NCBI RefSeq assembly: GCF_020400825.1
Contig: NZ_JAINVH010000043.1
Location: 1-64,000 of the forward strand
Length of the DNA: 64,000 bases
Reading direction: 5' to 3'
From: Streptomyces sp. HPF1205
Lineage (GTDB): Bacteria; Actinomycetota; Actinomycetes; Streptomycetales; Streptomycetaceae
In this document: positions 59,029-64,000 of the stretch, one piece after another
How the letters are laid out: the number at the start of each line of letters is the position of its first letter
Numbering within the stretch: position 1 is the stretch's first letter
Program-made: the position numbers and the translations under genes
Notes under the pieces: generated by a model
What the model was told of the DNA's origin: nothing
Databases searched by the model: none
The model's input: only the letters and a program-made list of their open reading frames with translations

Positions 59029-59361
59029 TCAGTCGCCGATGAACCACACGTAGCTGCCCGGCGTCGCTGCGCACTCCTCAAGCAGTGCGGCAAGGTCGCG
59101 CAGGGCCGCCTTCTCTTGCTCGTCGGCGCATTGCTGGACCAGGGCGTTGATCTCCTGGCGGGCGACGGCAGCTTCTTGCTCGTTGAACAGTGTGTCGCCG
59201 TAGGGATCCACCCAGCCGAGCTTGCCCGCGTCGTGCCGGTCCAGCCTCGTCAGCGCACGGGCCAGGGCTGCGCCGTGCTCGTAGGACCCTCGCAGCAAGG
59301 TGCCCGCGGATGCCTTCTTACGTGCGGGTCGAGCGGAGTGCAGTTCCAGCTCGATTCCCAT
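59029..59361 (-). CDS. Small hypothetical protein
   Basis: 110 residues from ATG 59361, with GGAGGGAAA directly upstream. Helical, charged, with a conserved-looking LGWVDPYGDTLFNEQEAAVA segment and an end of AATPGSYVWFIGD. It sits on the minus strand in a run of small element genes. No family recognised, but codon use and ribosome site support it. Confidence 0.65.
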   Translation of the reverse strand: MGIELELHSARPARKKASAGTLLRGSYEHGAALARALTRLDRHDAGKLGWVDPYGDTLFNEQEAAVARQEINALVQQCADEQEKAALRDLAALLEECAATPGSYVWFIGD

Positions 59362-59385
59362 TTTCCCTCCAAGGGTTCCGGCTCC

Positions 59386-59556
59386 CTACGTCACGGGAAA
59401 CCGTTGTCGGACAGGAGCTAACACGGTACGGGGGCACCCCACCTGGTCGCCCTGGTCCGGGTCGGAGCTACCAGCTGCGCGAGCTTCCGCGAGGTCCTCC
59501 AGCGGGCGACCGTAGCGGCGCTCGACCAATCGGCGAGTACAGAGGAGATCGGACAT
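59386..59556 (-). CDS. Very small protein, possibly a truncated regulator
   Basis: 56 residues from ATG 59556 (AGAAGG upstream). MSDLLCTRRLVERRYGRPLE and DLAEARAAG resemble the start of short HTH-type proteins, after which the sequence becomes low in complexity (SDPDQGDQVGCPRTVL), suggesting a frameshift after residue ~28. It lies 37 nt downstream of the RelE-tailed gene, where an antitoxin could sit. Confidence 0.4.
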   Translation of the reverse strand: MSDLLCTRRLVERRYGRPLEDLAEARAAGSSDPDQGDQVGCPRTVLAPVRQRFPVT

Positions 59557-59593
59557 GACGTCGCCCTTCTGTGACTTGGTGCGGAATGCGTGG

Positions 59594-60847
59594 TCAGTGT
59601 GCGGGCCTTCGGGAATGGGGCTGAGCGGCGCTCCTGGGCGGGGCGGCGGCCGTGGCGTCTCCGGGAAATTGCAGACCGGTGTAGGGCGATCGTGCTCGCG
59701 CGGCACGGACGCGTGCCTCCTCAATCAGGCGGATGGCGGTCAGCCCACCGGTGCCTACGTGGTGAACGCGTGATTGGGCGGTTCGGTAGACCGCGTAGTC
59801 CTTGCGTGCGCCGGCCGCGACGAGGTAGATCTCGCGACGGTGGGCCGAAGACGGGGGAGCGTCGCCGAACTGGACGACCATGCGCCACTGCCGCTCTCCC
59901 GGTGCGGGGTCGAGGTAGACCTTGTGGAACCCCTCGAGGCGGCCTCCGAGGCGTTTGGCTCCCGCGTGGCCGTGGACGAGATCCTGGAGTTGCAGCAGGG
60001 CGATGTCGCGTACGTCGTCGGGGAGGTCGCGCAGGTCCTGGATGGCGTCGGGATGGGCCGCGAAGGCGAAGCGGGCTCGGCTCACTTCGGTCCCCGGGAA
60101 TGGTGCTCTCGGGAGGTGCTCGCTGTGGGCCCACAAGCCGGTGGTCGGCGGAACGTGGGAGACGGAGGTGGAGCGGCTGAGGGCGGCCTGAGCGCGCAGG
60201 GCAGTGTCTGCGCTGCCGCGTTCGGGCTCGATCGCCCGCATTGCGTCGCGGTTGTCCAGCCAGCGCCGGGCAGAGGGCTGATCGGGGAAGGCCGCCTGGC
60301 GCAGGGTGTAGGTGGCGCTGCGCAGATCAACGTCTTCGAGGAAAGCCCGGATCGGAGCGTCGTCCGCGTGGCGGTCGCGGACCATGGTCCATGACCAGCA
60401 GGTGGGGTCGTCCAGCTCCGACGTGTACGTGCTGAGGACTTCGTAGCGCTCCCCCGAAGCGCGGATCTGCTCCTCGACACGGAGGGTGGCGTCGTCCGCG
60501 GGCTGGATGAGGTCGGGGCTGACCTGGGTGATCGCTGCGGGTGGGCAGCCGCGTGTGATGAGCCACTGCTGGGCGAAGGCCATTGTGGCGTGTGCGGAGG
60601 TGGCGCAGGTGAAGGTGCCGTGGTCGTGGTCGCGGGTGATGTCGACGGCGACCAACTGCGGAGCCCCGGGCGTGCCCCAGGTCGCTGAGGCGTCATGGGC
60701 GACGAGACAGCTCCTCGACAGTCGGTCGATGCTGTGGTGTTCGGTGAGTACGGTCAGGTCGCGCGCCCACAGGTCGGCTTGGGCGAGCTCGGAGGCGGTG
60801 TCGGCGGGCTGGAGGTCGTTGAGGTGGAAGTCGGGTTCGCCGGTCAC
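59594..60847 (-). CDS. Large protein with RelE/ParE-like C-terminal domain
   Basis: 417 residues from GTG 60847, whose GTGA overlaps the DUF4913 stop. The first ~230 residues are alpha/beta and unrecognised (CLVAHDASATWGTPGAPQLV, CATSAHATMAFAQQWLITRG). From ~265 the order is that of a RelE/ParE toxin fold: DDVRDIALLQLQDLVHGHAG, KRLGGRLEGFHKVYLDP, WRMVVQFGDA, REIYLVAAGARKDYAVYRTA. Free RelE toxins are ~90 residues, so a long N-terminal extension is unusual. The extension could restrain or target the toxin. RelE fold is a moderate-confidence call from strand pattern and the final R-x-D-x-x-VY motif. Confidence 0.6.
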   Translation of the reverse strand: MTGEPDFHLNDLQPADTASELAQADLWARDLTVLTEHHSIDRLSRSCLVAHDASATWGTPGAPQLVAVDITRDHDHGTFTCATSAHATMAFAQQWLITRGCPPAAITQVSPDLIQPADDATLRVEEQIRASGERYEVLSTYTSELDDPTCWSWTMVRDRHADDAPIRAFLEDVDLRSATYTLRQAAFPDQPSARRWLDNRDAMRAIEPERGSADTALRAQAALSRSTSVSHVPPTTGLWAHSEHLPRAPFPGTEVSRARFAFAAHPDAIQDLRDLPDDVRDIALLQLQDLVHGHAGAKRLGGRLEGFHKVYLDPAPGERQWRMVVQFGDAPPSSAHRREIYLVAAGARKDYAVYRTAQSRVHHVGTGGLTAIRLIEEARVRAARARSPYTGLQFPGDATAAAPPRSAAQPHSRRPAH

Positions 60848-61438
60848 TGGGCCGCTCCCGCGGTCACGGCGGCGGGGGCGGGCAGGAGCCGGTGGGAAGG
60901 CCGGTCGAGGCTGGTGGTGCAGGCGGCGAACGGCCCGTCAGGCGCGCGGAGCTGGATGAGCGCGTGGTCGAGGTGATCGCGATGCCACGTCGATGGACCG
61001 GTGGGACCGGCTTGAGCGTCGGTGAGCTGCTGCCAGGCCAGCCACAGCGCGTGCAGGCGGGCGACGGCCTCGGGATGTTTGCATTACTGGCCGCACCAGG
61101 GGCGCGTGGTGCTGACCTCGCGGCCGTAGACGGGCAGGAAGAGGTGGCTCACCCAGTCGGTGAGTGCGGCCAGTTCGGCGGCGTATGCCGGGCCGGGTGG
61201 CCATGATGAACGGCGAGGAGGCGCCCTCGCGCTCACGGCTGTCGCCGGAGTCGGCGGCGGGGGTGGTCGGCCCGACCGGGGGCGCGGGGTCGGGTTCGCT
61301 GCTGAGGCGGTCGAGGAGGGCGCTGTGGCGGCGTACCTCGGCCACTGTGGCGGCCAGGGTGCTGGTGAGGTCGTCGAGGTCTTCGCCGGGGACGCGGAAT
61401 GGCTCCGGCTCGGAAGGGCTCTGCGCAGACTTCGGCAT
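60844..61438 (-). pseudogene. DUF4913-domain protein with frameshift and in-frame stop
   Basis: ATG 61438 starts MPKSAQSPSEPEPFRVPGED with a coiled-coil-like stretch (TLAATVAEVRRHSALLDRL). Near 61200 one extra base in a C run shifts the frame; then YAAELAALTDWVSHLFLPVY, a TAA at 61084-61086, HPEAVARLHALWLAWQQLTD and WHRDHLDHALIQLRAPDGPF follow, the hallmark of DUF4913. A tryptophan-rich segment (PWC..WW) is expected at the stop. Two lesions make this a likely pseudogene. DUF4913 genes are common cargo of Streptomyces plasmids and integrative elements; function unknown. Confidence 0.78.
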
Positions 61439-61886
61439 GGCTGGTCCAGGGAGGCGAGGGAACGGTGGCGGACGGGCTGGACGCCCGGCTCTGGCCCGGG
61501 TCATGGCTGTGCGGAGACGACCATGGGGATGAGGGTGCGGTCGGGACGCGACTTGGTACGGCCGGAAAGGCGTGGTACGAGGTGGTCGCGTCCGGGGTGG
61601 CCGTACGGGGGAGGGGCTGACGCCCCCTGTCTCAGACACGGGGACTTCGGCTCGGCGGGTGGCGGCCCTGGCCGCGCGGTGGCGGTGAGGGTGGTGCGGG
61701 CGAGGACGGCCAAGTGCCGCTGCGGGTCAAAGCCGCGCGTACTCGCGGCGACGGCGGATCGACTGGTGATGGGGCTTCCTGAAATTGGCGCTGGCCGCGA
61801 TTGCGTGGATGATCTTCGCCTCCCTGTCTGGCGTGGTGGCTACGTCTACTGTTGCTCGAAGGGCAGGCGCGGCAGCTGAGGCGGAC
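61439..61886. other. Stretch without a supportable gene
   Basis: About 450 bases. The minus strand has a short tail reading REAKIIHAIAASANFRKPHH before a stop near 61727, but nothing upstream joins to it. No terminator, repeat or RNA gene was seen. It divides the mobilisation module from the hydrolase/PadR genes. Confidence 0.4.
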
Positions 61887-62594
61887 GTGGAGGCATCGTT
61901 GAGGGTCGTGTTCGTCCATGGGGCGTGTGTGCGGGACGGGTCGTGGTGGTGGCACCGCACCGCCGAGCTGCTGCGGGAGCGAGGGGTGTCGAGCGTGGCG
62001 CCGGCGCTGCCGAGCTGCGGCGAGGCGGGCCTGCCCGGCGGTGCGGACGGTCCGGGGCTGTCTGAGGACGTTACGGCGGTGCGGCGGGCGCTGCTGGACA
62101 GCGATGAGCCGACCGTTGTGGTCGCCCACAGCTACGGCGGCATCGTCACCGCGGAAGCCGCGGCGGGTGTCCGGTCGGTACGCCATCTGGTGATGGTCTC
62201 CAGCTACCTGCCCGAGGTCGGGCAGAGCCTGTCGGAGTTCGGGGCCGGCAGCCCTGCCCCGTTCCTCGACGTCGACCCCGACGCCGGCACCTTCGGGGTC
62301 CGTCCCGAGCTGCTCGTGGACACCTTCCTGCAGGACTGCGACCCCGAGGTCCAGGCGCAGGCGGCGGACCATCTCGCCCGGCAGAGCGCGAAGGTGACCG
62401 GGCAGCCGGTCGGGGCGGCCGCATGGCAGCAGGTGCCCTCGACGTACCTCGTCTGCGCCCAGGACCGGGGCACTCCGCCGCGCTTCCAGCGTGAGTTCGC
62501 CCGCCGGGCCGGCAGCGTCGTCGAACTCGACGCCGGCCACCACCCGTTCCTGTCCCAGCCTGTTGCAGTCCGTGACCTGCTGCTGAGTCTGTGA
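61887..62594 (+). CDS. Alpha/beta-hydrolase
   Basis: 235 residues from GTG 61887 (GAGG 5 nt upstream); TTG 61899 after GGAGG is equally possible. The fold is clear: RVVFVHGACVRDGSWWWHRT (oxyanion region), nucleophile elbow VVVAHSYGGIVTAEAAA, acid strand YLVCAQDRGTPP and the histidine in LDAGHHPFLSQP. Ser-Asp-His triad complete, no signal peptide. Substrate unknown; similar proteins are annotated as esterases. It is followed by a 330-nt gene-free stretch. Confidence 0.85.
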   Translation: MEASLRVVFVHGACVRDGSWWWHRTAELLRERGVSSVAPALPSCGEAGLPGGADGPGLSEDVTAVRRALLDSDEPTVVVAHSYGGIVTAEAAAGVRSVRHLVMVSSYLPEVGQSLSEFGAGSPAPFLDVDPDAGTFGVRPELLVDTFLQDCDPEVQAQAADHLARQSAKVTGQPVGAAAWQQVPSTYLVCAQDRGTPPRFQREFARRAGSVVELDAGHHPFLSQPVAVRDLLLSL

Positions 62595-62920
62595 CGCCAG
62601 CGACAAGATCATTCACGGAATCGCGGCCAGAGCCCTGAAAATCCCCACCCTGTGCTCAGGGATGGGACGGACTTGCTCGCTCCAATCCTCCCAGCCGCAG
62701 ACGCCAGGCCAGGACAGGAGGGCGACGCTGCGGACCCGCCCTTGCAGCTCGGCCGATCTACCCGGTGGCGTGGCGGGTCCGCCTTGCATGCGGTGGAACC
62801 GGTGCGTGACCTGTACTGCGCCAGGGGCGGGATGGCTCTCGCCGGGAAATGATGGCGAATCGGCGCCGTTGCGGAAGTCGGCGCCCGGGCGACCGCCAGC
62901 TGACCGTTGCGGGTTTGGCT
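62595..62920. other. Gene-free stretch
   Basis: About 325 bases between the hydrolase and the PadR promoter. Open frames here are short and lack any resemblance or ribosome site. Nothing else was recognised. Confidence 0.45.
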
Positions 62921-62941
62921 GTACTTGACATTATCAAGTAC
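62921..62941. promoter_or_regulatory. PadR operator overlapping the promoter
   Basis: GTACTTG-ACATTAT-CAAGTAC has perfect 7-base arms, the classic PadR-type operator pattern. TTGCGG (62906-62911 region) and CATTAT inside the palindrome could be -35 and -10 at 16-17 spacing. A further TGATACTTG half-site follows at the start codon. Binding of the PadR protein here would block its own transcription. Confidence 0.65.
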
Positions 62942-62951
62942 CGGAGACAGT

Positions 62952-63317
62952 TTGATACTTGTGACCTCCAGCCATGACCCGCAACTGCTCAAGGGCGTCC
63001 TGTCGCTCCTCCTGCTGCACCTGCTGGCGGAGCAGGAGTCGTACGGGTACGAGGTGGTCCAGCGCCTGCAGGGCGCCGGGTTCGCCGACGTCCTGGAGGG
63101 CACGGTGTATCCCGCCCTGGCCCGGCTCGAACGTGAGGGGCGGCTGGCCTCCCGGCTGGTCGCCTCCTCCAGCGGCCCGGCGCGCAAGTACTACCGGTTG
63201 ACCGCCGCCGGGCACGAGGCCCTGACCGCCGGGGCCGCCAACTGGGCCCGGCACGTCGCCGGCGTCGAGGCCGTCCTGTCCCGTCCGCTGCCCGCCGCAC
63301 CGCAGAAGGGTTCCTGA
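62952..63317 (+). CDS. PadR-family transcriptional regulator
   Basis: 121 residues from TTG 62952 (GGAG 5 nt upstream) or GTG 62958. The winged helix is typical: LLKGVLSLLLLHLLAEQESY, GYEVVQRLQGAGFADVLEGT, VYPALARLEREGRLASRL and KYYRLTAAGHEALTAGAANW. Such PadR proteins sense small molecules or envelope stress and repress their own operon. The next gene begins 1 nt after its stop, forming the common PadR-HAAS pair. Confidence 0.9.
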   Translation: MILVTSSHDPQLLKGVLSLLLLHLLAEQESYGYEVVQRLQGAGFADVLEGTVYPALARLEREGRLASRLVASSSGPARKYYRLTAAGHEALTAGAANWARHVAGVEAVLSRPLPAAPQKGS

Positions 63318-63318
63318 C

Positions 63319-63891
63319 ATGCCGCACACCGTCACCTGGCTCGACCGGTTGCGCGTCGAACGGCTCGTCTGGTCGCTCGACCAGCGCCTCTACGACCTGC
63401 CCAACCGCACCCGGATCGCCCACCGGCGCGAGGTCCGCGCCAATCTGCTGACCGCCACCGCGGAAGTCGGCGCCGGCGAGGCGCTGCGCCGGCTCGGCGG
63501 CGCCCGCGAGTTGGCCGCGCAGTACCTCGACGCCGAGCTCGGCGAAGGCCCGCGGCACTCGTGGCTCGCCGCCGCCCTCTTCGCCCTGACCACCCCGCTG
63601 CTGCTCAACTTCTTCCTCAGCGAGGCGGCGAACGCCTACCAGCAGGCCCTCACCGCCACGGGTACGCACGCCGACGGCAGCTGCACCTGGGGCGGCGTCA
63701 CCTGGCTCCAGAGCCCGCTGACCTTCGCCCTGCACGATGGGCGGGCCACCCACGTCGGCGGAGCCTGGACGCCCCTGACCTACGTGATCCTGCTGGGCGG
63801 CTCGGTCGCCTGCGGCCGCCTGTGGCGTGCCCTGCCACGCCGCCGAAACCAACGGCGGGCCGGGTCCACCCCGGACGGCCCGGCGCTCTGA
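63319..63891 (+). CDS. HAAS/DUF1700-like membrane protein, PadR partner
   Basis: 190 residues from ATG 63319. A helical N-terminal domain (LDQRLYDLPNRTRIAHRREV, GAGEALRRLGGARELAAQYL) resembles HAAS domains, followed by two membrane segments (WLAAALFALTTPLLLNFFLS, LTYVILLGGSVACGRLWRAL) with an extracellular loop. It is directly after padR and co-transcribed. Proteins of this pairing often act with transporters or anti-sigma circuits; none is present here before the window ends. Confidence 0.8.
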   Translation: MPHTVTWLDRLRVERLVWSLDQRLYDLPNRTRIAHRREVRANLLTATAEVGAGEALRRLGGARELAAQYLDAELGEGPRHSWLAAALFALTTPLLLNFFLSEAANAYQQALTATGTHADGSCTWGGVTWLQSPLTFALHDGRATHVGGAWTPLTYVILLGGSVACGRLWRALPRRRNQRRAGSTPDGPAL

Positions 63892-63952
63892 CCCCTCCAG
63901 CGACCACCCGAAGCCGCCTCCGCGGGATGGACCCACGTTGCCACGGGGATCC

Positions 63953-64000
63953 CGCATCGGCGGACATCAAGGCGTCGGCGAACGTCTTGACCATCGAGCG
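63953..64000 (-). pseudogene. IS256-family transposase N-terminal fragment
   Basis: From ATG 63994 the minus strand reads MVKTFADALMSADA, as in the first helix of mutator/IS256-type transposases, then loses similarity at 63953. It enters from beyond the right edge. It is a different part, and probably a different subgroup, from the IS256-type fragment at bases 1-73. Confidence 0.5.

Noticed and set aside
63925..63960. GSPWQRGS reading near the right edge, reminiscent of IS30 transposases
   Set aside because: Only eight residues match and the following sequence does not continue the family; the adjacent MVKTFADALMS fits IS256 better.

Overview
The window is very GC-rich, uses many GTG/TTG starts and stop-start overlaps (GTGA, ATGA), and carries families typical of Streptomyces: WXG100 proteins, a SpdB-like transfer protein, DUF4913, MAB_1171c-type membrane proteins, P450 and HATPase_c anti-sigma-like proteins. 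It looks like an accessory region of a Streptomyces chromosome arm, integrative element or large plasmid. No rRNA, tRNA, ribosomal protein or core metabolic operon is visible. Insertion sequences or fragments from at least seven groups (IS3, IS5, IS30, ISAs1, IS200/IS605, IS1182-like, IS256) break it up.

Layout. 0-3.7 kb: an IS256-type fragment, an IS3 element, then a type VII secretion set (WXG100 partner, nuclease-tailed toxin, candidate immunity protein) closed by a hairpin terminator. 4.7-29.6 kb: a defence island. It holds a 2245-residue DUF4011/SF1 helicase/Vsr-like/DUF3320 protein, McrBC behind a degenerate Mrr-like gene, a HelD/UvrD-like helicase, a frameshifted TIGR04141/DUF6119 gene, an anchored secreted-domain protein, an N-6 DNA methylase joined by deletion to an HsdR tail, an all-helical unknown, and a frameshifted Ser/Thr kinase with a TPR-like tail. 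30-36 kb: secreted FG-GAP genes cut up by IS30 and ISAs1 elements, then a chimeric integrase remnant. 35.7-46 kb: regulators (HATPase_c pair, XRE/TPR), a 2H RNA-ligase-like protein, LysR, a lipoprotein and an MBL hydrolase, set among ISAs1, IS1182-like and IS200 fragments. 46.4-49.1 kb: a decayed ImmA/IrrE - MAB_1171c - P450 cluster.

49.2-61.4 kb is a mobilisation module. It runs SpdB-like protein, small HTH protein, then a translationally coupled chain: small partner, STAND NTPase with two WD40 propellers, MobC, relaxase. Element-type cargo follows (zinc-ribbon protein, hypotheticals, RelE-tailed protein, broken DUF4913). 61.9-63.9 kb holds an alpha/beta hydrolase and a PadR-HAAS-type regulatory pair with a clear palindromic operator; another IS256 fragment sits at the right edge.

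The most original arrangement is the STAND/WD40 gene lying between a partner with the same short YQAGRDQ motif and MobC/relaxase, with start-stop overlaps at every junction. A caveat applies throughout: many genes differ from an intact frame by exactly one base, so residual assembly indels must be separated from real decay. Family assignments rest on motifs and recall, not on database searches.
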